DNA of 64,000 bases from Chitiniphilus purpureus (GCF_025642115.1 NZ_CP106753.1:2999501-3063500); one strand, 5' to 3'; shown: positions 38,591-48,295, counted from the first letter of the stretch. The notes: a model not told the origin generated them from the sequence alone. Numbers and translations are program-made.

Positions 38591-39013
38591 TCAGAAGAAC
38601 TGCATCAGCCAGGCCTTGAACTGGCCCGGTGGCAGCGCCCCGCTGGTCCGCTCCAGTTCCTGGCCGTTGTCAAAGACCGCGATGGTCGGAATGCTGCGCA
38701 CCTGGAACTGCGTCCCCAACGCCGGCTGCGCCTCGGTATCGACCTTGACGAACAGCGCCTTGCCGGCGAACGCCTGCGCCGCGGCTGCGAAGGCCGGCGC
38801 GAACGAGACGCACGGGCCGCACCAAGGCGCCCAGAAATCGACGACGACCGGCACGCGGGACGCCTTGATCAGCTCGCCCAGATTGTCTGCAGTGCCGGCA
38901 AACGGCACGCCGTGGATCAACGCCTGATGACAGGCGCCGCAGTTCGGCCCTTCAGCCAGGCGGGCGGCCTCAAGGCGGTTGCCGGTATGGCAGTGCGGGC
39001 ATTGGATGATCAT
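38591..39013 (-). CDS. trxC: thioredoxin 2 (zinc-ribbon thioredoxin)
   Basis: A 140-residue thioredoxin with an N-terminal zinc ribbon (CPHC at 5-8 and CGAC at 25-28) and a thioredoxin fold with the active site WCGPC (Cys65-Cys68). The zinc ribbon distinguishes TrxC from TrxA. TrxC is a redox reductant usually induced by oxidative stress. The ATG at 39013 follows AAGGA. It lies 12 bases from the metallohydrolase gene in a common transcript, fitting a thiol/persulfide response. Confidence 0.93.
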   Translation of the reverse strand: MIIQCPHCHTGNRLEAARLAEGPNCGACHQALIHGVPFAGTADNLGELIKASRVPVVVDFWAPWCGPCVSFAPAFAAAAQAFAGKALFVKVDTEAQPALGTQFQVRSIPTIAVFDNGQELERTSGALPPGQFKAWLMQFF

Positions 39014-39024
39014 GCGCGGGTCCT

Positions 39025-39891
39025 TCAGAAGGCGTTCAACGGGATCTTGAGATATTGCCTGCCGTTGGCTTCGGCGCAAGGCAACATGCCGGCGCGAATA
39101 TTCACCTGTAACGCCGGCAGGATCAACCTGGGCAGCGCGAGATTGGCATCGCGCGCTTCGCGGCGGGCGACGAACTCGGCTTCGCCGGTATCGGCCCGCA
39201 GATGGATGTTCTTCCGCTTCTGCTCGCCTATCGTGCTTTCCCAGCGCGGGAAGGTCCGCCCCTGCGGCAGGTAGTCATGGCAGACAAAGACCCGGGTCTG
39301 TTCCGGCAGGGCGTAGAGCACGTCCTGCACCGAATGCCACAATGCCGACGCGCTGCCGCCGGGAAAATCGCAACGCGCGGTGCCGACATCCGGCATGAAC
39401 AGGGTATCGCCGACGAACACCGCGTCCTCCACCAGATAAGCCATGTCCGCGGGCGTATGGCCAGGCACGAAGAGCGCCAGCGCCGACAGTGTGCCGATCC
39501 GGAACCGTTCGCCCGGCATCAGCAGATGGTCGAACTGGCGGCCGTCAGCGGCAAATCCCTCACCCAGGTTGAAGAGTTCGCCAAAGCGCTGCTGCACGGC
39601 CACGATGCGTTCGCCGACCGCGATGCGCCCGCCCAGCTGCTGCCTGAGCCAGACTGCCGCAGAGAGATGATCGGCGTGGGCGTGGGTCTCCAGTATCCAT
39701 TGCAATGACAACTGCTGCGCCGTGACGAAGTCGATCAGCACCTGAGCACTGGCGGTACCGATGCTGCCGGACGCGTAGTCCAGGTCCAGCACAGGATCGA
39801 TGATGGCGGCATGGCCGCCGGGGCGGTCGTACACCACGTAGCTGACGGTGGACGTATCCGGATCGAAGAACGGTTGGACTTGTGCTTGCAT
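39025..39891 (-). CDS. MBL-fold metallohydrolase, persulfide dioxygenase / Blh-like
   Basis: A 288-residue metallo-beta-lactamase-fold protein with the metal-binding motif THAHADH (His70, His72, Asp74, His75) and VPGHTPADMAYLVEDAVFVGDTLFMPD. The family includes ETHE1/persulfide dioxygenases and the Blh proteins that are partners of the BigR repressor; their reaction oxidises glutathione persulfide to sulfite. The divergent ArsR-type gene and YeeE/YedE genes next to it match the bigR-blh-yeeE layout. The ATG at 39891 is the homology start; AGGGGA precedes it. I am confident of the fold and fairly confident of the persulfide role. Confidence 0.85.
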   Translation of the reverse strand: MQAQVQPFFDPDTSTVSYVVYDRPGGHAAIIDPVLDLDYASGSIGTASAQVLIDFVTAQQLSLQWILETHAHADHLSAAVWLRQQLGGRIAVGERIVAVQQRFGELFNLGEGFAADGRQFDHLLMPGERFRIGTLSALALFVPGHTPADMAYLVEDAVFVGDTLFMPDVGTARCDFPGGSASALWHSVQDVLYALPEQTRVFVCHDYLPQGRTFPRWESTIGEQKRKNIHLRADTGEAEFVARREARDANLALPRLILPALQVNIRAGMLPCAEANGRQYLKIPLNAF

Positions 39892-39904
39892 GGTCTTTCC
39901 CCTG

Positions 39905-39962
39905 GTCGCTTCGCATTTACAAACATTATATATTTTTATATTATATTTATTCAAATAAAAAG
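39905..39962. promoter_or_regulatory. AT-rich divergent promoter/operator of the sulfur module
   Basis: Between the metallohydrolase and ArsR-type genes lies about 50 bases of almost pure A/T, with an imperfect palindrome centred in the ATTATATATTTTTATATTAT core near 39930-39945. BigR and SqrR-type repressors bind AT-rich palindromes in just this position between divergent genes. The A/T content is stark against the GC-rich surroundings. The repressor on the right probably binds here to control both directions. Confidence 0.7.
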
Positions 39963-39971
39963 GGATGATTT

Positions 39972-40278
39972 ATGCAGATCGAGGCCATGCGCGACGCGGC
40001 CGAGCGGGCCAGCGCCCTGCTCAAGCCCCTGGCCAATGCCGACCGCCTGCTGCTGCTGTGTCAGATGGTCGAACAGGAACGATGCGTATCGGAGCTGGAG
40101 CAGTTGACCGGGATCAGGCAGCCCACGCTGTCGCAGCAGCTGGGCGTGCTGCGCAACGAGGGCCTGGTCGACACCCGGCGTGAGGGCAAGCATGTCTACT
40201 ACAGCCTTGCCAGCGCGCAGGCCCAGGCGGTGCTGAGCTTGCTGTATCACCTGTATTGCAGTGACGAAGGAGTGGACC

Positions 40279-40298
<20 letters not shown>
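39972..40298 (+). CDS. ArsR/SmtB-family thiol-sensing repressor (BigR/SqrR-like)
   Basis: A 108-residue winged-helix repressor with the DNA-reading helix around RQPTLSQQLGVL (about 49-60). Cys30 and Cys96 are 66 residues apart, the same spacing as the persulfide-sensing pair of SqrR and BigR as I recall them; a third cysteine lies at 38. There is no metal-binding CxC motif of ArsR arsenic sensors. With the AT-rich operator in front and the persulfide-dioxygenase gene divergent, I infer that it senses sulfide/persulfide by disulfide or tetrasulfide formation. It overlaps the next gene by 20 bases. Confidence 0.85.
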
Positions 40299-40704
<406 letters not shown>

Positions 40705-40716
40705 GGGATCGCAACC

Positions 40717-41148
40717 ATGAGTCTCATTGCACCGCGACTGACCGCCTTTGCCAGTGGCCTGCTGTTCGGCCTGGGCTTGATCGTCTCCGGCATGGCCGAT
40801 CCGGCCAAGGTGCTCGGTTTTCTCGACCTGGCCGGGGCCTGGGATCCCAGCCTTGCGCTGGTGATGGCCGGAGCCGTGGCGGTCGGCCTGCTGGGCTTCT
40901 CCCTGGCAAACCGGCGCAAGCGCACCTTGTTTACCGGCGAACCACTGCATCTGCCCGGTGCTGGGCGGATCGACCGACGCATACTGCTGGGCAGCGCCGC
41001 CTTCGGGACCGGTTGGGGCCTGGCCGGCATCTGCCCCGGACCGGCCTTGGTCATCGCAGTGCTGGCGCCGATGCAGGCCTGGCCATTCGTGCTGGCGATG
41101 CTGACCGGCTTTGCGCTGTATGCCTGGCTGGAACGACGGCGTGGCTGA
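40717..41148 (+). CDS. YeeE/YedE half-transporter, second subunit (DUF6691 type)
   Basis: A 143-residue partner with about four transmembrane helices; conserved motifs are ASGLLFGLGLIVSGMADPAKVLGFLD and WGLAGICPGPA with the family cysteine. It lies 12 bases after the first subunit. The two would form one pore, as in the divided YeeE/YedE proteins of other betaproteobacteria. Confidence 0.87.
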   Translation: MSLIAPRLTAFASGLLFGLGLIVSGMADPAKVLGFLDLAGAWDPSLALVMAGAVAVGLLGFSLANRRKRTLFTGEPLHLPGAGRIDRRILLGSAAFGTGWGLAGICPGPALVIAVLAPMQAWPFVLAMLTGFALYAWLERRRG

Positions 41149-41155
41149 GCCGCAC

Positions 41156-42880
41156 ATGGCAGCGCGTTGGCTGCCCATCCTCGCCTGGCTGCCGGCCTAT
41201 CGCCGCCGCACGTTGGCGGCCGACTTGGCTGCCAGCACGATCGTGGCGTTGCTGCTGATCCCGCAGAGCATCGCCTACGCGCTGCTGGCCGGACTGCCGC
41301 CGCAGGCGGGACTGTATGCCAGCACGCTGCCGCTGCTGGCCTACGCCGTGTTCGGCAGCGGCATGACGCAATCGGTCGGGCCGGCGGCGCTGGGCGCTTT
41401 GATGACCGCCAGCGCGCTGGCACCGCTGGTGGCCGCCGGGCGCGATCCACTGGCGTCAGCGGCATTGCTGGCCGTCCTGTCCGGCCTGATGCTGGCCGGC
41501 TGTGGGCTGCTGGGACTGGGCCGGATCGCATACTTCCTGTCACGGCCGGTGGTCAGCGGGTTCACCAGCGGCACCGCGCTGCTGATCGCGTTTGGTCAGC
41601 TTGGCCCGTTGCTGCAGATCCCGCTCGACGGTGAGCTGGTTCCCGGGTTGACCACGGCACTGGTGCGCGGGCTGGCCCATGCCGACCCTGCAGCGCTGGC
41701 CTTCGGGCTCGGCGCGCTGCTGTCCGTGACCCTGGCAGCCGAGGGACTGCCGCGCCTGCTGCGCGCACTGGGCTGCCCGCCGCAGCCGGCGCTGTGGGCA
41801 GGCCGCCTCGCCCCGCTCGCCGTGCTGGCAGCGTTGAGTGTCGTGGCCGCCTGGGCCGACGGCCGCTATGCCCGGATCGGCGCGCTGCCGCCTGTCACCT
41901 TCGCACTCAGCCTGCCGCCGGTACGCGCCGCGGATCTTGCAGCATTGTGGCTGCCGGCACTGCTGATCGGCCTGGTCGGCTTTCTGCAGAGCATCACAGT
42001 GGCACACAGCATGGCGCTGGCACGCGGCGAACAGATCGACCCGGACCAGGAACTGCTGGCGCTGGGTGCCGCCAACGTGGCCGCCGGTGCGGCGGGCGGC
42101 ATGCCGGTGAGCGGCAGCCTGTCGCGCACCGCCGTCAATGCCAGCGCCGGGGCGCGCACTCCGCTCGCTGGGGCCTTCACCGCGCTGTGGATCGCGCTGG
42201 CTGCGCGCTGGGCCGGCCCCTGGCTTGCCGAGCTGCCGCGGGCTGCGCTGGCCGCCACCATCATCGTCGCCGCACTCAAGCTCGTGGACTGGTCGTTGCT
42301 GCGGGCAACCTGGCAGTACGACCGGCGCGACACAGCCGCACTGATCGTGACCTTGCTGCTCACGCTGGGCCTGGGCGCACTGCCCGGTATCGCCAGCGGG
42401 GTGCTGCTTTCACTGGCACTGTTCATCCACCGCACCAGCCAGGCGCAGGTGGTGATCGTCGGCCGTCTGCCGGGCACCGAGCATTTCCGCAACATCGACC
42501 GCTTCGAGACCGAAACCTGGCCTGGATTGCTGCTGCTGCGGGTCGACGACAGCCTGTATTTCGGCAACACCCGTGCGCTTGCCGCGCGTGTGGCCGGGCT
42601 GTTGGCCACCCAGCCCGCAACACACGATGTGGTGCTGATCCTCTCCGGCGTGGCCAGCATCGATTTCAGCGCGGCCGAGGGGCTTGCGCAGTTGGATGAG
42701 GCACTGCGGCAACGCGGCGTCCGGCTCCACCTGGCCGAACTGAAGATGGGATTGCGCGCCCGCCTGGTGCAGAGCGGGCTGCTCGATCCGCTGCTGCAGC
42801 GCGTCTTTCTCAGCGCCCAGCATGCGGTGGCGGCATTGACTGACCCGACGCCCACACCGGTGGATGGCGCGCCCCGCTGA
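41156..42880 (+). CDS. SulP-family anion transporter with STAS domain
   Basis: A 574-residue inner-membrane transporter with about 11-12 hydrophobic segments (residues about 15-415), the SulP core patterns QSIAYALLAGLPPQAGLYAS and SRTAVNASAGARTPLAG, and a C-terminal STAS domain (about 440-560). SulP proteins move sulfate, bicarbonate or other anions. Placement right after the YeeE/YedE pair favours sulfate export or uptake in the same sulfur pathway. The ATG at 41156 is assumed; a GTG at 41141 overlaps the previous stop and is an alternative. Confidence 0.87.
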   Translation: MAARWLPILAWLPAYRRRTLAADLAASTIVALLLIPQSIAYALLAGLPPQAGLYASTLPLLAYAVFGSGMTQSVGPAALGALMTASALAPLVAAGRDPLASAALLAVLSGLMLAGCGLLGLGRIAYFLSRPVVSGFTSGTALLIAFGQLGPLLQIPLDGELVPGLTTALVRGLAHADPAALAFGLGALLSVTLAAEGLPRLLRALGCPPQPALWAGRLAPLAVLAALSVVAAWADGRYARIGALPPVTFALSLPPVRAADLAALWLPALLIGLVGFLQSITVAHSMALARGEQIDPDQELLALGAANVAAGAAGGMPVSGSLSRTAVNASAGARTPLAGAFTALWIALAARWAGPWLAELPRAALAATIIVAALKLVDWSLLRATWQYDRRDTAALIVTLLLTLGLGALPGIASGVLLSLALFIHRTSQAQVVIVGRLPGTEHFRNIDRFETETWPGLLLLRVDDSLYFGNTRALAARVAGLLATQPATHDVVLILSGVASIDFSAAEGLAQLDEALRQRGVRLHLAELKMGLRARLVQSGLLDPLLQRVFLSAQHAVAALTDPTPTPVDGAPR

Positions 42881-42951
42881 TCCGGCATCCGAGCGGTGCG
42901 GCAGGCCCAGGTGGCGGTAAACTGCAGCCAACCCATCCGCGAGGTGCCCTC

Positions 42952-43827
42952 ATGCCAGCACAACCCATCAGCGCCAGCCGCTTCAATCTTGCCGAATGCA
43001 TTCTCTGGGACGACGCGCTGCGCGTGCTTTGGTGGACCGATATCCATGCGAGCCGGTTGTGGCGATACGATCCGGCAACCCGGCAGGAACACAGCTGGGC
43101 CCTGCCCGAGCGGCTGGGTTGCTTTGCGCTGACCCATGCCGCAGGCGTCCTGCTGCTGGGGTTGGAACAGGGCCTCGCCCGCTTCGACACCGCTTCAGGC
43201 CGCTTGAGCTGGCTGGCCCCGGTGGCGGCCAACCAACCACAGCACCGGATCAACGACGGGCGCTGCGACCGGGCCGGCAACTTCGTGTTCGGCACGCTCA
43301 ACGAGGGTGGTCCGGCGCCCACCGGCGGTTTCTACCGCTACACGGCGGCCGGCGTGCTGCAACGGCTGTCCCTGCCCGGTGTGAGCATTGCCAACAGCAT
43401 CTGCTTCAGCCCAGATGGCCAGACACTCTACTTCTGCGATTCACCGCGCAAGCAGATCATGGCCTGCCGGTACGATCCGGCCAGCGGCGCTACCGGCAAT
43501 CTGCGCGTGTTTGTCGATCTGACGCATGCCGGCGCGGATCCGGACGGCGCCATCGTCGATGCTGACGGCGGCGTCTGGAGCGCACAATGGGGCGGCGCGC
43601 GCGTGGTGCGCTATACCCCGCTGGGCCAGGTTGACCGGACCGTGCCGCTGACCGCCGACCAGATCACCTGCCTCGCACTGGGCGGCGACGGGTTCGATCA
43701 ACTGTTCATCACCAGTGCGGCTGCCGGGCTTGACGACGCGGCACGCGCCGCCAAACCCGACTCGGGCGCGATATTCCAGGCCGCCGCACCAGGGGTGCGT
43801 GGCCTGCCGGAAAGCCGGTTCGGCTAG
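42952..43827 (+). CDS. SMP-30/gluconolactonase family lactonase
   Basis: A 291-residue six-bladed propeller protein. The family hallmarks are RINDGRCDRAGNFVFGTL (metal site Asn and Asp), ANSICFSPDGQTLYFCDS and DPDGAIVDADGGVWSAQWGG. The group includes gluconolactonases, arabinolactonases and regucalcins, all metal-dependent lactone hydrolases. Substrate cannot be told. GAGGTG lies six bases before the ATG. It converges with the gor gene: the two stop codons overlap within CTAG at 43824-43827. Confidence 0.9.
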   Translation: MPAQPISASRFNLAECILWDDALRVLWWTDIHASRLWRYDPATRQEHSWALPERLGCFALTHAAGVLLLGLEQGLARFDTASGRLSWLAPVAANQPQHRINDGRCDRAGNFVFGTLNEGGPAPTGGFYRYTAAGVLQRLSLPGVSIANSICFSPDGQTLYFCDSPRKQIMACRYDPASGATGNLRVFVDLTHAGADPDGAIVDADGGVWSAQWGGARVVRYTPLGQVDRTVPLTADQITCLALGGDGFDQLFITSAAAGLDDAARAAKPDSGAIFQAAAPGVRGLPESRFG

Positions 43828-45179
43828 CCGGCTGCGCGCAGCGTCACCCATTCCTCGGCCACCGTGGGATGCACGGCCAGGGTGCGATCCAGGTCAGCCT
43901 TGGTCGCCCCCATGCCAAGCAACGCACCCAGCAGCTGGATCGCCTCGGCGGCGCCCTCACCCAGCATATGCGCGCCCACCACGCGATCGGTTTCGCCATC
44001 GACCAGCAGCTTGATCAGGGTCCGCTGCGGGTCCTGCGTCAGGCTCGCCTTCATCGGCCGGAATTGCGAACGATAGATCACCAGCCTGGGATGCCGGATA
44101 CGTGCCGCCGCTTCGGTCAGACCGACAGTGGCAAGCTCGGGCGTGGAGAAGACGGCGGTCGGCACGAGGTCATGCCTGACCTCGACCTGCCGCCCCCCGT
44201 ACAGCGTATCGGCGAATGCCTGACCTTCGCGGATGGCGGCCGGTGTCAGGTTGACGCGGTTGGTCACGTCACCGACGGCATAGATCGACGGCACGCTGGA
44301 ACGCGAGTAGCCGTCGACCTCGACGGCGCCCTGCGCATCCAATGCCACCCCTGCCTGCTCCAACCCCAACCCGCCGGTCTTGGGACGCCGCCCGGTGCAC
44401 AGCATCACCGTATCGACAGTCAGCTGCGTCCCATCCTGCAAGGTGGCGGTCAGTGCGTCGCCCTCGCGCGCGATACCGGCAAGCGCCGCTCCGGCGCGCA
44501 ACTCGATGCCGCGCTGCCGGTACCCCGTCGCCAGCGCCTCGCGCAACTCGTCGTCAAAGCCACGCAACAGGTGCTCGCCGCGGTACGCCAGCGTGGTCTG
44601 GCCACCGAGGCCAGCAAACAATCCGGCGAACTCGACGCCGATGTAGCCGCCGCCCACCACCAGCAACCGGCGTGGCAGCGTTGGCAGGTGGAATGCCTCG
44701 TCCGAGGTGATCGCCAGTTCATGCCCGGGCACGGCGATGCCCCGGTCCGGCTGCCCGCCGACGGCGATCAGGATCGTCTGCGCCGTGACTGTCATGCCGT
44801 CTTCCAGCGTCACGCTGTGGGCGTCACGCACCACGGCACGGCACGGATGGACCACCACCCCCGCCGCCTCGATATTGCGCAGGTAGATGGCATTGAGCCG
44901 GTCGATCTCGGCGTCCTTGTTGCGCAACAGCGTCGTCCAGTCGAAGGCAGGCACACCGACCTGCCAGCCGAACGAGGCGGCCTTGTCGAATTCGTCCGGA
45001 AAACGGCTGGCGTACACCAGCAGTTTCTTCGGCACGCAGCCGCGGTTGACGCAGGTGCCACCGAAGCGGTCCGGCTCGGCGATCGCCACACGCGCGCCAT
45101 GCCGGGCTGCCACCCGCGCCGCACGCACACCACCCGAGCCGCCCCCGATGACAAAGAGATCGAAGTCGAATTGCGGCAT
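43824..45179 (-). CDS. gor: glutathione-disulfide reductase
   Basis: A 451-residue FAD-dependent disulfide reductase that regenerates glutathione with NADPH. Motifs seen are the FAD-binding GGGSGGVRAAR, the redox pair CVNRGC (Cys43 and Cys48), the NADPH-binding Rossmann motif GGGYIGVEFAGLFAGLGG, and HPTVAEEW near the C-terminus with the catalytic His. I chose the ATG at 45179, with GGGAG upstream, over an ATG four codons earlier. Closely related mycothione or trypanothione reductases share the motifs; glutathione is the best fit here. Confidence 0.9.
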   Translation of the reverse strand: MPQFDFDLFVIGGGSGGVRAARVAARHGARVAIAEPDRFGGTCVNRGCVPKKLLVYASRFPDEFDKAASFGWQVGVPAFDWTTLLRNKDAEIDRLNAIYLRNIEAAGVVVHPCRAVVRDAHSVTLEDGMTVTAQTILIAVGGQPDRGIAVPGHELAITSDEAFHLPTLPRRLLVVGGGYIGVEFAGLFAGLGGQTTLAYRGEHLLRGFDDELREALATGYRQRGIELRAGAALAGIAREGDALTATLQDGTQLTVDTVMLCTGRRPKTGGLGLEQAGVALDAQGAVEVDGYSRSSVPSIYAVGDVTNRVNLTPAAIREGQAFADTLYGGRQVEVRHDLVPTAVFSTPELATVGLTEAAARIRHPRLVIYRSQFRPMKASLTQDPQRTLIKLLVDGETDRVVGAHMLGEGAAEAIQLLGALLGMGATKADLDRTLAVHPTVAEEWVTLRAAG

Positions 45180-45405
45180 ATGCACTCCCATGATCGTTTG
45201 CGTAGACGCCCTGCGGGCGCCTCTTGTGTTGTAGATAGATTCCGGCGCCAAGTGATTCCCGATCCCTCTACGGCGCCGCGCATTACACCGGTGAGCCTGC
45301 CGCGGCACCGCCGTATGCGCAGACCACGCCGGCCGGGCATCCTTCAGTGGGCAGCCTGCCGGGCCGCCAAACGGTAAGGCGGCCGGACCATTTGCCGCGG
45401 ACATG

Positions 45406-45430
45406 AAAAACCCCGGCCGGGGCCGGGGTT
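45406..45430 (-). terminator. intrinsic terminator after pyk
   Basis: On the minus strand a 10-bp stem (45430-45421 with 45418-45409) is followed by T residues, 20 bases after the pyk stop. It is oriented correctly for pyk. Confidence 0.9.
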
Positions 45431-45449
45431 GTGGCAAGGTCGCCGCTGC

Positions 45450-46886
45450 TCAGCGTGGCTTGCGATGACCGATCTTGACGATCTTGAGGCTGTTGGTGCC
45501 ACCACCCAGGCCGACCACATCGCCGAAAGTGAAGATCACCACGTCGCCGTTCTGCACGATGCCAAGGCGCAGCATTTCCACTTCGGCGCGCACCAGCAGG
45601 TTCTCGCGATCCGAGTTCTCGTTGGCCAGCATCACCGGAAACACATCGCGGAACAACGCGAGGCGATTGTAGGTGTCGACTTCCGGGGTCAGCGCGTAGA
45701 TCGGCACGCCGGAGACGAAGCGGCTCATCCACAGCGCCGACGACCCCGACTGGGTCAGCGCGGCAATCGCACGCACGTTCAGATGCGTGGCCGCGAACAG
45801 TGCCGCCATCGAAATGGTCTGGTCGATACGGGTGAAGTCGCCCTGCCCCAGCACCTCGTCGCTGACGCGGCGGTCGACCGACTTCTCGGCCTCGACACAG
45901 ACGCGCACCATGGCTTCGACCGTTTCCACCGGATACTTGCCGCTCGCCGATTCGGCCGACAGCATCACCGCGTCGGTGCCGTCGAGCACCGCATTGGCCA
46001 CATCGGAGACCTCGGCCCGGGTCGGCACCGGGCTGGTGATCATCGATTCCATCATCTGGGTGGCAGTGATGGTGAGCTTGTGCCGCTGCCGCGCCATCTT
46101 GATCATGCGCTTTTGCAGCGCCGGCACCGCGGCATCGCCGACCTCGACCGCCAGATCGCCACGCGCCACCATGATGCCGTCAGAGGCATCGAGGATCTCC
46201 TCAAGGTTGGCCACCGCCTCGGTGCGCTCGATCTTGGCGATCAGCAGCGCCTTGCTGCCGGCTGCACGCAGCAGGGTGCGGGCCATGTACATGTCGGCAC
46301 CCGACTTCGGGAACGACACGGCCACATAGTCGGCATGCAGCTTGGCGGCGGTCTTGATGTCCTCCATGTCCTTGGCGGTGAGTGCCGGCGCAGTCAGGCC
46401 GCCACCCTGGCGATTGATGCCCTTGTTGTTGGACAGCACGCCGCCCACGCGGACCTGGGTATAGATCTCGGGACCATGCACCGCGGTCACTTCCAGTACG
46501 ATACGGCCATCGTCCAGCAGCAGCACCGCCCCCACTTCCACATCGTTGGGCAGCTCCTTGTAGTCCAGGCCCACGCGCTCCTGATTGCCCAGTTCGCAGC
46601 TGGCATCCAGGATGAAGGCATCGCCCTTTTGCAGCTCGACCTTGCCTTCCTCGAACTTGCCCACGCGGATCTTGGGCCCCTGCAGATCCACCAGTACCGC
46701 GATGGCCCGGTTGGTCTTGCGCGCCAGCTCCCGCACTAGGGCGGCGCGGTCGATATGGTCCTGGGCGGTGCCATGCGAGAAATTCAGTCGGACCAGGTTC
46801 ACGCCGGCCGACACCAGGCGCTCGAGCGTCACGGCGTCGCTGGATGCGGGGCCGAGCGTGGCGACGATCTTGGTGCTGCGTATCAT
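45450..46886 (-). CDS. pyk: pyruvate kinase
   Basis: Converts phosphoenolpyruvate and ADP to pyruvate and ATP. The 478 residues include the N-terminal RSTKIVATLGPASSD, the active-site region RLNFSHGT, the potassium and magnesium-binding IMVARGDLAVEV, and a C-terminal regulatory domain. AGGAG lies seven bases before the ATG at 46886; in-frame sequence further upstream is not conserved. It is a monocistronic gene with its own terminator. Confidence 0.96.
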   Translation of the reverse strand: MIRSTKIVATLGPASSDAVTLERLVSAGVNLVRLNFSHGTAQDHIDRAALVRELARKTNRAIAVLVDLQGPKIRVGKFEEGKVELQKGDAFILDASCELGNQERVGLDYKELPNDVEVGAVLLLDDGRIVLEVTAVHGPEIYTQVRVGGVLSNNKGINRQGGGLTAPALTAKDMEDIKTAAKLHADYVAVSFPKSGADMYMARTLLRAAGSKALLIAKIERTEAVANLEEILDASDGIMVARGDLAVEVGDAAVPALQKRMIKMARQRHKLTITATQMMESMITSPVPTRAEVSDVANAVLDGTDAVMLSAESASGKYPVETVEAMVRVCVEAEKSVDRRVSDEVLGQGDFTRIDQTISMAALFAATHLNVRAIAALTQSGSSALWMSRFVSGVPIYALTPEVDTYNRLALFRDVFPVMLANENSDRENLLVRAEVEMLRLGIVQNGDVVIFTFGDVVGLGGGTNSLKIVKIGHRKPR

Positions 46887-47083
46887 AGGTTTGCTCCTGT
46901 CGATGCTATTGATCTGCTTATGGATTGGGCTTGATGCGGTATTCGGGAGGGAGGGACGGGGCGTCGGCCCATCCGGAACGTCGATCCGGTACCGGATCGG
47001 CAGGCGCGTGTGCTTGCGCAAGGAAGCGAGAGGGCAAACCGCCTGGATCGTCGCATTCTGATGATGCCTACGCTGGAAAGACG

Positions 47084-47158
47084 TGGCGTCCCCGACAGGA
47101 ATCGAACCTGTAACTGGCCCTTAGGAGGGGCCCGTTATATCCATTTAACTACAGGGAC
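47084..47158 (-). tRNA. tRNA-Arg (anticodon CCT)
   Basis: On the minus strand the acceptor GTCCCTG pairs with CGGGGAC, the anticodon stem-loop GGCCC-CTCCTAA-GGGCC carries CCT, the T arm is ACAGG-TTCGATT-CCTGT, and CCA is encoded. It decodes AGG. tRNA-Arg(CCT) genes are frequent integration sites, but I see no attachment duplicate next to it. Confidence 0.96.
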
Positions 47159-47869
47159 GTTGCCAACCATTACAGAGCAACCGCAAACCAGGCGGCGCTC
47201 TGGGCACAGACCATGGCGGCGCCTTATCGGGGCGGCCTGACACGGCTGTGCTGGATATCTGCCCTTGCGGGTCCTTTTTGACCGAAACGCCTGCGGCGGC
47301 AGGCTGGAGTGCAACCGCGCCGGTTTCGATCCGCGTGCATTATACCGATCAATGGACGGACAGGCGCAGCCGAACAGTTGAAAGAAAGTGAAGCTTGATC
47401 CTGAACAGGTCCTGCGCAGATCGGCACCGGCCATTGCCGGGCGGCCAACCGGCTGCCGGCCGGTGCCGGCGGTGCGGCCCGCATGAGGCGCAACCCGGCG
47501 CGTCCTTGACCAAGCCCGGTCCAGGCGACCAAGGATGGCGGACCGGCCGTGCGCGCCGACCGACTGTCTGCGCATTGCAAACAGACGCCCATTGCAGCCA
47601 CCGGAGTGGCACGAGGCATCGCCCAGCCACTGCAATCGATGCCGGGCCACAAAAAAGAAAACCCGGCAGCGCCGGGTTTGCCTCATGGTGCAGAGGCGAC
47701 AAGATGAACTGTATTGCGTCTGCGCATTGCGCGCAGCGGCGCTGTCCTGCAGGCAGGGCCACCTGCGTACCCAGCCGGCGGCACGTCGCAGACCGTATCG
47801 GCAACGCCCGGCAGCAACGAGGGTGAGACCCGTCGGGCCCACGCCCCAGACCACGCCACAGGCGGCGCA
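47159..47869. other. 711-base region without a supported gene
   Basis: Between tRNA-Arg and the Mor-family gene. It contains a GC-rich hairpin (47289-47304), a TATAAT on the minus strand at 47338-47343 without a good -35, and a clear minus-strand terminator at 47651-47679. The stretch from the terminator to 47869 would be the 3' untranslated end of the Mor-family transcript or a small RNA; the codon pattern of open frames here is not convincing. Confidence 0.5.
47651..47679 (-). terminator. intrinsic terminator downstream of the Mor-family gene
   Basis: On the minus strand AAACCCGGC (47679-47671) pairs with GCCGGGTTT (47667-47659) around a three-base loop and is followed by a T-rich tail (TCTTTTTT). 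It is about 190 bases downstream of the Mor-family stop. Confidence 0.85.
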
Positions 47870-48295
47870 TCAACCTTTGAGAATCTTCCAGATCTGGCGC
47901 TCGCACAGCCCGTTCATGCGTGCCAACTTGGCGACGGCGCGGTTGGACGATTCCTCACGCGTGTATTCGTCAAATGCATGGCGGATCGCAATATCGCGCA
48001 ATGCCCGCGCAATGCTGGAGCAGCGCGGGATATATACCGCGTCGCTGCCGCGAAAGTGCTCGGCCAGCCGCGACATCTCATGCTCGCCCAGCAACTGCGC
48101 CAGCTGTGCATAACGCTGCTGCCCCAGCCGATGCTTGCCCTGCGGAATCCGCAGCGAGGTGCCGCCGAATTGACGGACCAGCTTCATCGCGCCATCCATG
48201 CCGACCAGCAAGGCGATTTCCCGCATGGTTTCGGGCAGTGCGGCAAGTACCGCGTCCGCTTGCGGTCCGTTCACATCAAATGTTTCCCGTTTCAC
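47870..48295 (-). CDS. Mor-family transcriptional activator (phage Mu Mor/C-like)
   Basis: A 141-residue protein whose C-terminal third carries the Mor-type helix-turn-helix, around SSNRAVAKLARMNGLCERQIWKILK. Two IP-containing beta-hairpin segments are visible: VRQFGGTSLRIPQG and HFRGSDAVYIPRC, the Gly-(x)-IP pattern of the Mor dimerisation domain, here apparently doubled. Mor activates the middle promoter of phage Mu; chromosomal relatives are phage remnants or recruited regulators. I prefer the GTG at 48295, which has GGAG eight bases upstream, over an ATG 26 codons earlier. It lies alone except for the repressor gene upstream. Confidence 0.75.
   Translation of the reverse strand: MKRETFDVNGPQADAVLAALPETMREIALLVGMDGAMKLVRQFGGTSLRIPQGKHRLGQQRYAQLAQLLGEHEMSRLAEHFRGSDAVYIPRCSSIARALRDIAIRHAFDEYTREESSNRAVAKLARMNGLCERQIWKILKG

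Noticed and set aside
47084..47158. Prophage or island attachment at tRNA-Arg(CCT)
   Set aside because: No duplicate of the tRNA 3' end and no integrase gene was found nearby; the phage-like regulators alone do not establish an integration event.
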